DNA of 64,000 nucleotides from Alternaria dauci. Taxonomy: Eukaryota > Ascomycota > Dothideomycetes > Pleosporales > Pleosporaceae. Below the pieces are notes generated by a model that did no database searches, had not been told where the DNA came from, and worked only from the letters and a program-made list of their open reading frames with translations. The DNA is taken from the NCBI RefSeq assembly GCF_042100115.1, contig NC_091279.1, positions 2,108,001 through 2,172,000 on the forward strand, given 5' to 3'. This document shows positions 40,280 to 51,210 of the stretch, in pieces. Each line of letters starts with the position of its first letter. Positions within the stretch are counted from its first letter, which is position 1. The translations under genes were made by a program, and so were the position numbers.

Positions 40280-41359
40280 ATGAAGTTCCTTCAGTCCATT
40301 GGCACTTGTGTGCTCGCACTCTCTTCCCTCGTCAGCGCAGCAAGCTTCAGCAACCCGCTCAAGCAGAGAGATGGCTCAGACCCTCACATTGCGTGGAGCG
40401 GAGGCTACTACTACATGATGACTACGACATGGACGAACTTGTCAATCACCAGGGCGAAGACACTGGGAGGCTTGAAGACAGGCGAGACAAAAGTGGTCTG
40501 GACCGACTCGAATCCGGACAGATGCTGCAACATGTGGGCACCTGAACTGCACTACATCGATGGTCTTTGGTACATCTACTACACCGCCGGTCGCAATGGC
40601 GTCGACAACCTGGACCTTCAGCGTCCTTACGTGCTCAAGGGTATGACAATTCGACAACGACATGAAGCGTCAACTGACAAAGTTACAGGTACTGCGGACC
40701 CCTTCGGCAAATACACTTACCTCTCCCAGCTCACAAACGTATGGGGTATCGACGGCTCTATCGTACGTTTCAACAGCTGGGGCAACTACTTCACCTGGTC
40801 TTGCATGTCTGGCAACCTCCAATCACTCTGCATCGCACCCATGACCTCGCCTGGCAAGCTCGGCGCAACCAAGATCCTCTCTACACCTACTGAGTCTTGG
40901 GAACGAAACGGCAGCCCTGTTCAAGAAGGCCCAGTCGCCATGTACCACGGCGGCAAGACCTACATCGCTTATTCGGCCAGTTTCTGCTGGACACCCAACT
41001 ACAGCTTGGGCTTGCTCACCTGGAATGGATCGGGTGACCCAGCGCTCGCCGCCAGCTGGAAGAAGAGCAGCGGACCAGTTTTCACCAATGCTAATGGCAA
41101 CTACGGTCCCGGTCACAATGCGTATGTTGAAGAACTGACCCCACAAGTCATGAGATGCTAACAAATATGTAGATTCTTTACCAGCCCTGATGGCAAGGAG
41201 ATCTGGAATGTGTACCACGCTACTGCTATCACGACCGGAGCTTGCGACGGTAACAGGTACACCATGGCGCAGAAGGTCAACTGGAACGCTGACGGCACTC
41301 CTAACTTTGGAACCCCAGTGAGGCCAGGTGCCACCATTGCCGGACCCTCCGGCGAGTAA
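40280..41359 (+). CDS. Secreted GH43 arabinofuranosidase/arabinanase-type glycoside hydrolase
   Basis: A 326-residue enzyme from three exons (40280-40640, 40689-41121 and 41173-41359). The signal peptide is MKFLQSIGTCVLALSSLVSA, cut before ASFSNPL. The mature part is a five-bladed propeller of family GH43, which inverts the anomeric centre when hydrolysing arabinan or arabinoxylan bonds. Candidate catalytic residues are the base Asp in GSDPHIA (about residue 34), the pKa-modulating Asp in WGIDGS (about 141) and the acid Glu in VQEGPV (about 199). RCCNMWAPELHYIDG is the conserved second blade. The first intron is 48 bases and stop-free, so the unspliced reading stays open. Splicing gives LKGTADPFGKYTY, the family-like join. 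I chose the ATG at 40280 over 40250 because it starts a clean signal peptide. Exo-arabinofuranosidase activity is likely, but the bond specificity is not readable. Confidence 0.88.
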
Positions 41360-42131
41360 ACTCGCAGGCTGTCAGCAATGGCTGGTAGATCGGTTCCGGT
41401 TCTTCATGTACATATTACGTTGTAGACACTTTTCGAGCCGCGCAGCTCCGATCCAGGTTGGGCTGATCGTATGACAGCTGGTGCTGAGCCGATTAGTTCT
41501 GCGAGATGATGAATTGCATTCCCAGTTATTTCGAATATTTGATCTTTGGTGCTAGTGATGTGAACTTCCTGTGACTGTAAGCTGACTGAAACTCTCGCAC
41601 CACCACAACGCTTTTGACAGCAGGTCAATATTCAGCGTCCGAGTCAGCAGCCGGGCCCAGACAATTGATTGCGCCCCGATAAGCAATCCGGACCGGAGCC
41701 GCAAGCGCACGGGCCGGCGATTCGGTGGTCGCCGAGAAGTGCACGGCGCTGCACCCGGAGGATGTGAGATGGTACAGCAACGCCGTTGTAGATATTGAGA
41801 GGAAGGTGCATCGCTGAAAGCGTGCACAAAATGGCAACTGATGAAGTTCCAGTGTTGTGATGAGCACTGAGGAGTGACCTGAGATGACGTTGATGGAAGA
41901 TACACGAGTCATACAGCTGCAAGGTCCCGTGCTTAGCGTTTCCGCGTCAACAGGCGTCAGCTGCACCCCGGATCTCCACTTCTAGCCACCTGCTGCCTAC
42001 ATCGCCGCCTCCTCCTTTGACTCCTTCTTTCCATCATCACCTCATCTCGGTGTTCAGCTGGCTGGCATCATACAGAATCTCACCGTCTCGTCTTCCTGCC
42101 CACTCCAATCAAGCTTGCTCAGCTTTCCAGC
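41360..42131. other. Intergenic region upstream of the M13 peptidase gene
   Basis: About 770 bases without a supported gene. The end is C/T-rich (about 42000-42120), typical of a fungal promoter and leader. Confidence 0.45.
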
Positions 42132-44490
42132 ATGGCTGAAAAGGCGCCACTGCTCGCATCCGACGCGTCCGCCACCGTACCGTCAGGCCACGTGCAACGC
42201 TACTCCAAACGTCACGCGTTGGGAAGGGTGTTTGCTATCGCTGCGACCGCTTCAATTATACTCTACGGTCTTCCGCAGTGTTCGTATATCACTCTATAAA
42301 CCATATGTTACCGCTAATCCGTATACAGTGGACGATGAGCCCACTGGCAACTACCCAGAGGAGAGCGAGCTATGCTTGACTCCAGCCTGTGTGCATGCGG
42401 CTTCTGAAGTTCTTTACAATCTCTCGCCTCAGTACAAAGAGCTCGACCCGTGCGACAACTTCGAGGAGCTTGTGTGTGGCGGATGGAGGGAGCGTCATGA
42501 TCTGCGAGCCGACCAGGGCGATGCCTTCACCGGAACTATAATGTCCGAAAACTCGCAGATGCTGCTTCGTCATATTCTCGAGGCACCATACCCAAAGGAT
42601 TCCGAGGTAAGTCTGTTTTTGGTTGATGCACCAAATGGAACTAACATCATATAGCATTCGTACTTCTCGCCCATGCAGCTCATGTCTGTTGCCAAGACCG
42701 CAGATGAGGTCAACTTTGATAAGATGAAAGCTGCATATGATGCTTGTCTCAACGAAGACAAGATCAAGAGCATCGGTGCTGAGCCTCTTAAGCATGTACT
42801 CGATGAGATCAGAAAAATGTACCCCGCTACGACCTCAGACTCACACTCAATCAAAGACGCCATTCTCCTTCTCGCGAAGTACGGCGTCACTGGACTCGTC
42901 GCAGCTGGAACTGGTGCCGACGAAACCAACCCAGACACTGTTGTCGTGTCCGTTAGCGCCCCCTGGAGCTTCGGACTACCCTCAAAAGAGCGTTACGAAG
43001 ATGAAAAGCTTGTTGAAAAGTACCGTGGTGTGACTGTTGAAGTACTGAGCGCTCTGTACCCGGACCAAGACAAGGCCGTGTATGAAGGTATCATTGAACT
43101 TGAGAAGAAGCTTGCGGCTGCATCTCCCAGCGAAGAAGACCGTGAAGATGTCACGAAGTACTACAACCCCATGTCTATCGATGAAGCGGCTGCGATTGCT
43201 CCCGAAATCGAACTGAAAGCGCTTCTTGAAGACCAGGCGCCACACGGTACCGACATCAAGCGTGTCATTGTTATGACCCCGCATTACCTGAAGGACTTAT
43301 CAGCAATCCTCGCAGCTACGCCCAAGGATGTCCTCCAGAGCTACTTCGTCTGGAAGGCGGTTCAATCTTTCTCTTCTTACATCGATGCGGATGCTGTCAA
43401 GCCTTACCGCCGCTTTGTCAACGTGCTCTCCGGCAAGGACCCCGACTCTGCTCCTGAACGCTGGCGCACATGTGTCAGCCACGTAGACAGTGGCTTAGGG
43501 TGGATCTTGAGCCGCTTCTTCGTCGAGAAGGCCTTTTCGGCTGACGCAAAGAAGTTCGGTGACACCATCATCACAGACATCAAGACCGAGTTTGCCAAGA
43601 AGCTGAATGCCGCGGAATGGATGGACAAGGATACCACAAAGAAGGCCGTCGAGAAGGTGCACAACATTGTTCAGAAAATTGGATATCCCACAAAGAGCCC
43701 GGACATTATGGACCCGCCTACGCTTGAGGAATACTATGAGACAGTCAACGTGTCATCAGATGCTTTCTTCGCCAACGCGCTTGCGATGCGCCGCTTTGCT
43801 GTCAAAGAGGAGTGGTCTGCGCTTGGAAAGCCTGTTGATCGCGACCAGTGGGACATGACTGTTCCAACAGTCAACGCGTACTACAACCCTCCCGGTAACG
43901 AGATCGTCTTCCCTGCTGGCATCATGCAATTCCCGGTTTTCGATGTCAATGTACCCGCTTACATGTCATACGGCGCTTTTGGCGCTGTTGCCGGCCACGA
44001 GCTCAGCCACGCTTTCGACAGCACCGGGCGCCATTACGACCAGAACGGCAACTACACTGACTGGTGGTCCAAGGAAACTGTGGATGCCTTCAAGCACAAG
44101 GTCGAATGCTTTGTTGAACAATACTCAAACTTCACCATCCCTGGACCTGACGATAAGCCCCTGCACGTCAACGGTCGTCTTACCCTCGGTGAGAACATTG
44201 CTGACGCTGGTGGTCTATCCGCATCATTCCAGGCTTGGAAGCGTCGCTCAGCTGAGACACCAAACAAGAACTTGCCCGGCTTGGACCACTTCTCTCAAGA
44301 GCAGATGTTCTTTGTTAGCTACAGCAACTGGTGGTGCGGCAAGACTCGCAAGGATACTGCGATCAACCGCATCTACACCGACCCACATGCGCCTAAGTGG
44401 GCACGTATTCTGGGCACTATGGCAAACTCGAAGGAATTCAGGGAGAGCTTCCAGTGCAAGGTCAAGGAGCCCACTTGTCAGCTCTGGTAA
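42132..44490 (+). CDS. M13-family zinc metallopeptidase (neprilysin/ECE-like), type II membrane protein
   Basis: A 753-residue peptidase from three exons (42132-42279, 42329-42606 and 42655-44490). The short cytosolic N-terminus (MAEKAPLLASDAS) is followed by one membrane helix (VFAIAATASIILYGLP, about residues 34-49), so the catalytic part would face outside or into the lumen. The ectodomain starts with paired-Cys motifs (CLTPACVHAASEVL, DPCDNFEELVCGGW). The zinc site is HELSH at about residue 590, with the third ligand in ENIADAGGL at about 654. NAYYNPPGNEIVFPAGI is the substrate-binding strand, and the protein ends in CQLW, the M13 C-terminal signature. It should cleave short peptides on the amino side of hydrophobic residues. 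Its gene is convergent with the GH78 gene, 137 bases apart. The first donor (GTTCGT) is weak, so the exact first exon end is less sure. Confidence 0.92.
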
Positions 44491-44627
44491 TTGGTTGCTG
44501 TTTAGGGTTGTACTAGTTAGTGCATGCCATCATATCTTCACCATGTACCACAAATTGTCGTTTGATAAGATTCGTAGGATAGAATCTCGAACCATGTATA
44601 GCATTATTGGGGCTCAGTAATTTAATC

Positions 44628-47390
44628 TCAGACATGCAGTATCAACTCATACCTGCCTGGCTTGAACGTTATTCTTGTTCCCTTCCTCCGTACCTCGTAC
44701 TTGCCCTCACCAAGTCTTGTGATATCGACGGTGTTGTCCGCACTAGGAAGCAGCAGATGACATGTCGTGCTCGTGGGCACAGTAAGCCACATATTCACTC
44801 TTTCGCTGCCACCTACACTTGTCTTTTCGTACTTGACCTCAATCTTGCCATACGGACAGTCCACACTCCCGTCCACCATCCCAAACTCACTTCCCAACGG
44901 CGGCTTAACCCTCCACGTCTTGTACGCCTCTGTCTCTGCCTTGACACCCAATACCCCCTCATAGAACCACTCGTATATCGTACCCAGCATATCATGACAC
45001 TTGCTCCTACAGTTATCCTGCCAAAACTCATTCAATGTCGTTTCTCCCCTCCGGATGAAGCGCATATAACTTGGATGCTCTTCCTGCCGCGCCATCTCTA
45101 GGATAATGTCTGGGCGGTCCAGGTCAGACAGTGTATTGAACAGGTACTTCAAACCGATCTCGCCAGCTTGAATCCGGTTGCCGGCGGACGCGCAATCCGC
45201 TAGGAAGGCAGCTTGTACGTCGGCGATGTGGGAGTCGGGCACGAGGTCGAATTGGAGTGCAAAGGCTTGGGCGACCATGTTGCGATCGTGTTTCGAGGGG
45301 TCGTCGCGTGATGTGTAGAAGGCGTATGGATACTCTTTTTTATCGTTGACGAGAAGTCGCTCGTTGTACACGCGATATATGCGATCTGCCCAGTCGCGAA
45401 AGCGCGCTTCTGCTTCCGGCTTGTCAAGTTCGTGGGCCATGCGTTGGATGTTGCGCAGGCAGCGGTAGTAGATTGCTGTTTCGATGTTGGCCTGGTTGTT
45501 GCCAAAAGCGATATCGCGTCCCCAGTCACCTAGGCCGTGTTCGATGAGCCCGCCGTCTCGCTCTTTGGTCTTGATATACTCCATGTAGCGTACACATGGG
45601 TCGAACAATTTCTCAAAAACGTGCGTAGAGTCGTAGTAGAAGCGCAGTATCTCAGGAAGTAATGCGACAGCGCCTCCCCAGGTGATGGTGTCGTGTAGGG
45701 GACCGCACATGTATCTGATCTCGGGTGCCATGGTAGGGCAAAGACCGTTTGGCTCCTGCGCGTCGACGATGTCGTCGAGAATCTTGGAGTAGAGCGACTC
45801 CATGTCGCGAATGTATTGGGTAGCCGGTGCAAGGAGGTGCGTTACTTCGAGCCATCCAAACTTCTCTAGCTGAGGACAGTCGGTGTGGTAGCTGAAAAGA
45901 TTGCTAACAAAAGACCAATAACACATGTCGATCAGCTGGTTGACATCTTCTTTGTCTGTCTTGACGTAGCCAAGACGACGTGCAGCGGACGATACGTGTC
46001 TGCTGACCAGCGAATGTACGACCGGTAGCCCTTGAGCTTCTTCGAGTGATACGCCTTCGACTTGTATGTATCGCGCACTCGTAAAGCAAAAGTCAGGCTC
46101 CCAGGTCTCCACTCCTGTGCCGGCCAAAGTGAATTTGCAGAAAACACCCGTCTCGAACTGCTTGAACAGGGGATCTGGCATAAGCACTTTGCCATCCTCG
46201 CCAATCGTCTCAGAGAACCGAATGATGACCTCCGAACCAGCTGGCCCGCTGACCTGGATCTTCACCATTGTCGTCATGTTCTGTCCAAAATCGAACATGA
46301 CAACCCCAGGCTCTATTGTCTTCTTCGAACGTGGCTCGAACGTCTCGTGGAGCACTACGGGCGGCTGACTTTGATACTTCAACTTTCCTCTTGGACCCGT
46401 AACAGGCGTCGCAGACTTCCATTGTTCATCTTCCTGGAAGCCTGGCGCATCCCAGCCTGTCGGGTAGTTGCGGAAATCCTTGGTTTCAGAAGAGTAGATA
46501 TTTGCTAGCGTGGTGGCACTCTTGCGAACGTTCCAGTCTGGTCCAGAAGTGATCGTCTCGCGACTGCCATCGTCATAGAAGAGGTGCAATTCCATGAAGA
46601 AGCAGAGCTCATTTCCGTAACGGACATATGTGTTGTCTTCGTAGCAGGGCCAGAAGAAACGGTCATCGCCTTGATCACCAGCGTAGAAGCCATTGCCGAT
46701 ATGTGCGCCGACCACGTTCTCCCCTTGTGTCAGTATGTTTGACAAGTCGTATGCAACGAACTGCACGGTGCGGTGGTAGTTAGTCCAGCCTGGATCTAGC
46801 ACGTGGCCGTTCGCCGCCGCGGGATTGCCATTGCATACGAAGTTGTAATGGCCAAGACCTGACGCAAACGCGATAGCACGAGACGGTTTGCGGTCAAGAC
46901 GTAGTGCTCTGCGCAGGTATAGCGGCTTGTCCCCATTATCGCCAATCCAGACGCCTTTCCATCGATTTGGCTCGTCTTCAAACCATGTACGGAAGATGAG
47001 ACTCGTGTGCGGCATGTAAGTCTGGTTCATGCTGTAAGGCGGTAGTAGCCCAGACGATCGTGGGTATGCGGTGAAGAATTCGTTCATGTTGCTTGTCGTC
47101 GCCTGGCCATCTGAATCCCATACCGTGACTCTCCAGTAATGGAAAGTCGCTGAGTGAAACCCTTCCTCGGGGGCACATAGCACGTTCCGTTGCCTATCGC
47201 CTTCCACTCTACCAGAGTCCCATAACAGTGTCTCAAATGACTGCTGAGTCGTAACCTCAACGCGATACGCTTTTTGCTGACTATCCTCGCGGTCTGAATG
47301 CAGAACCCAGAAGAAGCGGATCTTGTTCGTGTCGATACCAAGGACTTCGTGAAAAGCATGTATGCCGCATCGTGTGATTTCTAGGGCCAT
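44628..47390 (-). CDS. GH78 alpha-L-rhamnosidase-type enzyme
   Basis: A 920-residue single-exon protein with the full GH78 layout: N-terminal beta-domains (residues 1-170), a carbohydrate-binding-like domain with ASGLGHYNFVCNG and NIYSSETKDFRNYPTGWDAP, an alpha/alpha-barrel catalytic domain from about 450 to 810, and a C-terminal beta domain. The catalytic region begins YHTDCPQLEKFGWLEV (about residue 500-515). The usual family form is DCPQREKLGWLGD, so here Arg is Leu and the later Asp is Val. A conserved Glu in TTLNEFWQDN (about 785) is kept. No signal peptide is visible, so the enzyme is probably intracellular and acts on imported rhamnosides. It is divergent from the MFS sugar porter, separated by 667 bases, which suggests shared induction. 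The altered motif may mean altered specificity or a distinct GH78 subgroup. Confidence 0.88.
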   Translation of the reverse strand: MALEITRCGIHAFHEVLGIDTNKIRFFWVLHSDREDSQQKAYRVEVTTQQSFETLLWDSGRVEGDRQRNVLCAPEEGFHSATFHYWRVTVWDSDGQATTSNMNEFFTAYPRSSGLLPPYSMNQTYMPHTSLIFRTWFEDEPNRWKGVWIGDNGDKPLYLRRALRLDRKPSRAIAFASGLGHYNFVCNGNPAAANGHVLDPGWTNYHRTVQFVAYDLSNILTQGENVVGAHIGNGFYAGDQGDDRFFWPCYEDNTYVRYGNELCFFMELHLFYDDGSRETITSGPDWNVRKSATTLANIYSSETKDFRNYPTGWDAPGFQEDEQWKSATPVTGPRGKLKYQSQPPVVLHETFEPRSKKTIEPGVVMFDFGQNMTTMVKIQVSGPAGSEVIIRFSETIGEDGKVLMPDPLFKQFETGVFCKFTLAGTGVETWEPDFCFTSARYIQVEGVSLEEAQGLPVVHSLVSRHVSSAARRLGYVKTDKEDVNQLIDMCYWSFVSNLFSYHTDCPQLEKFGWLEVTHLLAPATQYIRDMESLYSKILDDIVDAQEPNGLCPTMAPEIRYMCGPLHDTITWGGAVALLPEILRFYYDSTHVFEKLFDPCVRYMEYIKTKERDGGLIEHGLGDWGRDIAFGNNQANIETAIYYRCLRNIQRMAHELDKPEAEARFRDWADRIYRVYNERLLVNDKKEYPYAFYTSRDDPSKHDRNMVAQAFALQFDLVPDSHIADVQAAFLADCASAGNRIQAGEIGLKYLFNTLSDLDRPDIILEMARQEEHPSYMRFIRRGETTLNEFWQDNCRSKCHDMLGTIYEWFYEGVLGVKAETEAYKTWRVKPPLGSEFGMVDGSVDCPYGKIEVKYEKTSVGGSERVNMWLTVPTSTTCHLLLPSADNTVDITRLGEGKYEVRRKGTRITFKPGRYELILHV

Positions 47391-48057
47391 GTCGATTGAT
47401 GGTAAAAAGGGGACAGCTTCGTGCGGTCTTAGCCTGCTCCGCGTGAGCGAAATAAATCAAGTGCCGAAATGGAGTATCGGGAAGGTGGAGATTTGGTGGC
47501 TTTCATGGTAAAGGGATCCAACTTATCATTTACAGCTTCGATTCGTCAGTCAGATTATACGTCGTAACAAGATCGTCGTGAGGCTCGGGTGAACTCGTTG
47601 CGACTTCGAGCAAACACAGCCTGGCCGATCTGTCATGACCGTTGCACTAAATCGGGATCCGAAGTGGTGCCGAGGTGGAGGTCGCGCAATCGGCCTGTAA
47701 GATGTGTGCCGAAGCGGCTGCCGAGACGAACGCGGGGACGCCACTAAGATGCATCGCTGCTTGGCCTGCACCTCGATCCCGACCCCAGACTTCTAGAGCA
47801 GACCCTTGCTGTTCATCGCAATCTTTTCGTGCGGATTAGACCAAAGATGTGCATGACAAGCTTCTCAGTTCCTAGCAAATAGTCTCCCTGATACGTGGGT
47901 AACGACATGCATGTGTCAGCCAATGCTGGACTCGGAGGAGTAGAGTCCGACATAGCAATGGAGATAACTTGGGACAGTGCTCGTCGTTGACACATAAAGC
48001 GCTGCTTCGTATGAGGACAGATCCACTTCTCCACAGTAACCGACATTGTTACTCAAA
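47391..48057. promoter_or_regulatory. Divergent promoter between rhamnosidase-type and sugar-porter genes
   Basis: About 670 bases between the two starts. A shared regulator of sugar-dependent induction is plausible given the paired functions. No site could be assigned by eye. Confidence 0.45.
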
Positions 48058-49612
48058 ATGGGTCTCGCAGTTACTGTCTTCTCCGCTATCTTCCTAGCGA
48101 CCGGGGGTAAAACATCTAGGTGGCAAGTCGCAGGCTACTGAAATCAGTAACTAACCTGAACCTAGGTTTCCTCTTCGGTTACGACTCTGGCATCATCACC
48201 TCGACCATCGCGCTCGACACCTTCAAGGAGTACTTCAACGATCCTACGGACGATGTCGTTGGTGGCATTGTGTCTGCATTTCAAGGTGGCGCAATTGCGG
48301 GAACCATCTTCAACATGTTGTTTGCGGACATGCTAGGCCGTCGCTGGACCATCTTCGTGGGATCTGTCATCTCTATATTGGGCAGTTCCCTGCAAGCAGG
48401 GGCTGTCAACATGGCCATGCTTATCATCGGTCGATTTATCGGCGGAGTAGCAGTCGGCCAGCTCACTTCGACCATTCCTATGTATGCCGGTGAGCTTTCG
48501 GAGGCGAAGTATCGTGGCACTCTTTCGGGACTCCTGCAGTGGATGTTGAGCTGGGGCTTCTTTGTCGCTCAATGGCTCGGATATGGCTGCTCCTTCAACA
48601 GCACCCAATTTTCATGTAAGTCAACATGTACACGAAGTACTGCTTGCCCTAACACATGTCAGGGCGCTTTCCACTTGCATTCCAGAACGTCCCCGGCCTC
48701 GTCCTGCTGGCTGGCATCTTCTTCCTTCAAGAATCACCCCGATGGCTGATGGAGAAAGATCGCCATGAGGATGCCATGGCCTCTCTCAACAAGCTCCGAA
48801 AAGGCCACGACGCGGAGACTATCGACCTCGAGTTTCGGGAGATCCGCGACGTCATCATTGCAGACCGCGCTCTGGGTAACATTGGCTGGACCTCGATCAT
48901 CACCAAGACCTCATGGCGTAAGCGCCTCTTGCTCGGTTGCGGTGTGCAAGCTTTTGGACCTCTATCCGGAATCAACGTCATAAACTACTATGGCCCGCGC
49001 ATATACGACATCCTTGGAATATCGACACAAGAGTCGCTCATGATCATCGGTATCAGCGGTGCACTTTCTATCGTCTGGTGCACCATCGGACTTGCGCTAG
49101 TCGACAAGGTTGGACGTATAAAGCCCCTTCTCATATCGGCTGCGGGTCTAGCAACTGCCCTGCTCATCAACGCAGTACAAGGACAGTACTTTGATCCCAA
49201 CAATGGCCCACAGTTGCGCAGTATGGTCGCCATGAACTTCCTCTTCTCATTCTTCTATACACCACTCGGCATCATATCCTGGGTTTACCCTGCAGAGATC
49301 TTCCCTATCGAGTGCCGCGCGCTTGGTAACGCCATTACGACATTCACAAACTGGGTTGTGAACCTCATCTTCGCTCAATTTTCTCCGCAAGCATTGAGCT
49401 CGATCGAGTTCAAGTACTTCTACGTCTTCTTCTGCTTCAATATCATCGCCTTTCTGTGCTATTGGTTCTTCTACCCAGAGACCAAGGGTAAGACTCTGGA
49501 GCAGATGGACGAACTCTTCGGTGACCAACTGGTGCCGCATGCACTGCAAGATCCAGCAGCGGCATCCGCGGCTATGGAGAAGGAGGAGAAGCTACATGCG
49601 GAAGTAGCTTGA
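48058..49612 (+). CDS. MFS sugar porter (hexose/L-rhamnose transporter type)
   Basis: A 482-residue 12-helix sugar transporter from three exons (48058-48106, 48166-48615 and 48663-49612). The first splice yields MGLAVTVFSAIFLATGGFLF followed by GYDSGII, the standard first helix and GYD motif. Other signatures are ADMLGRRW (the helix 2-3 loop), IIGRFIGGVAVGQ, PMYAGELSEAKYRGTL (PxYxxE..), PESPRWL variant QESPRWLMEKD, and PAEIFPIECRALGNA after helix 10. The C-terminus PETKGKTLEQMDELF is diagnostic of the sugar porter family. It would import a monosaccharide by proton symport. Its divergent pairing with a GH78-type gene makes L-rhamnose or a rhamnoside a candidate substrate; this is inference from context only. 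Confidence 0.9.
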
Positions 49613-51210
49613 TTATGGTTCGGTTCGGTTCGTCGCGCTGCGGTGCGATGTGGTGTGTCGCAACGTATGACTGGAGGTTCTGTGGAGGAGCTTATGTCTT
49701 AATGGATTGTACCTGCATAAACATGGTCTATCTACAACAACGCGTTCTTTGATAGCTCAGTGAATACCTTCTAAGTGAGCCAAGGTGCCACGTACAAACT
49801 GGAATTACCTGAGTTCCTCTAGCGCAACACAGATGGTATGTCGCATATTAGAGAGAGGCGACTGCGCAGTGGCACAGGAGAAGACGTCGAACGGAGTCAC
49901 CGAAGCCATTCACTGTATGTTTCTTCATAATTGAATTGGCGGCAGGAGGCGGAGAAGAGATGCTGCGCGCCGTGTTGAAAACGCCGCGAGGTGTGCGGGT
50001 GAACGCGACGAAGCCGAAGCTCGGAATCATTGACGTCGCGATCCGAGCTAGCGCCCAAAAGGGGAAAGGCGCCCCTTAACTTCCAGAGACGCCCGGGAAA
50101 GTGCACCAATTCACCCACTCTTTCGACCCTGACGGGGCCTGTTTTCACGATTCGAGCCACCAGGGACTTTTCGATGTCCATGAATATCTGTAAGGCTTCT
50201 TCTTGCAGCAGGAACGCAGGGCGATGTACCGAGGCAATTTACGCTCGTAAACTCTGAACAGTTATCTGAAGCAGAACCATGAGGATTTATGCTAGAAGCG
50301 CCTAGCGACTCCATGATCGGGCAACAGCTGGCGCAGCGGACCCAGGCGAAAATTCTGACGAAGGCACTGTGGTGTCAAAATACATCTACAGATGCCACCT
50401 ATGTGATAACGACGAAAACCAACTGTCGCCGACCTTCTCACGTACCTCCACGATACTGTTAGGCGAATGCCAGCGCGCACACTCAAACTGCCACAATGAG
50501 GGTTCAAGACTTTCGTTCAGCGAACATAGAAGAGTACCTATCTTGCAGAAGTGTACCACGCCGCATACTAAAGAAGCGTCTCGCGGCAAGACCGCTCGTT
50601 CCTCAAACATACAGTACCGGAAGTTTTCTTCTTACATGGCTTCGTCGCTCCGCAGATGATTGCTTTGTTGAGGCCGCTGAACAGACTGCAGCAAATGGCA
50701 GCATAGCCCCTTGAGGCGTACCAAAGCACTTTGCAAGCTCTCGCCTGCTTCTCAACTCAATGTGGGATCTAGGTATGTCTGGTTCTTGGGCTCGTGCGCG
50801 TAACACAGACCTTGGTGAACTGATCGCCTCTGTAGGAAACTCGTAGTACGAGCTATGAAGTGGAAAGAACGGGCCTTGCATATAAAAATTCCCGCCACAT
50901 CTAGTAGAGTGAACCTGAATGGGGGTTCCACGGCTCTTGGCTGAGAGTCTCCGCTTCTTACATAAACCCTTCCTTTCCTACGTTTTCATACCAGCCTCAC
51001 GAGAAACACGCAACTGACATACCCGGATACCTTGAATAGTTGATCAAACTCCCGAGTCTAAGCTTTCCAACCGCCATCATCCCTACAGCCTTTCCAGCAA
51101 ACTAAAAAGAAAGGCTCTCAGTGACTATCAAGCGTTGGAGGCTCATACCAGATTGCAGCCACCGATCGATCTTTGAACGACTGGACCGCATCGCCAAGAC
51201 TATAGAGGAC
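49613..51210. other. Intergenic region at the left edge of the tandem family
   Basis: About 1.6 kb with no supported gene. It begins with a TTCGG-rich 3' region of the sugar porter gene and ends with a TATA-like box and leader for the first family member. An upstream exon of that gene could lie in 50910-51120. Confidence 0.45.
50881..50888 (+). promoter_or_regulatory. TATA-like box upstream of tandem family member 1
   Basis: TATAAAAA lies about 330 bases before the chosen ATG at 51211. The long distance implies a long leader or a first intron, which adds doubt about the start of that gene. Confidence 0.4.

Noticed and set aside
51121..51210. Extension of family member 1 to an earlier start at 51121
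   Set aside because: The codon there is GTG, not a normal start in fungi. The upstream frame may belong to a spliced first exon that I could not define.
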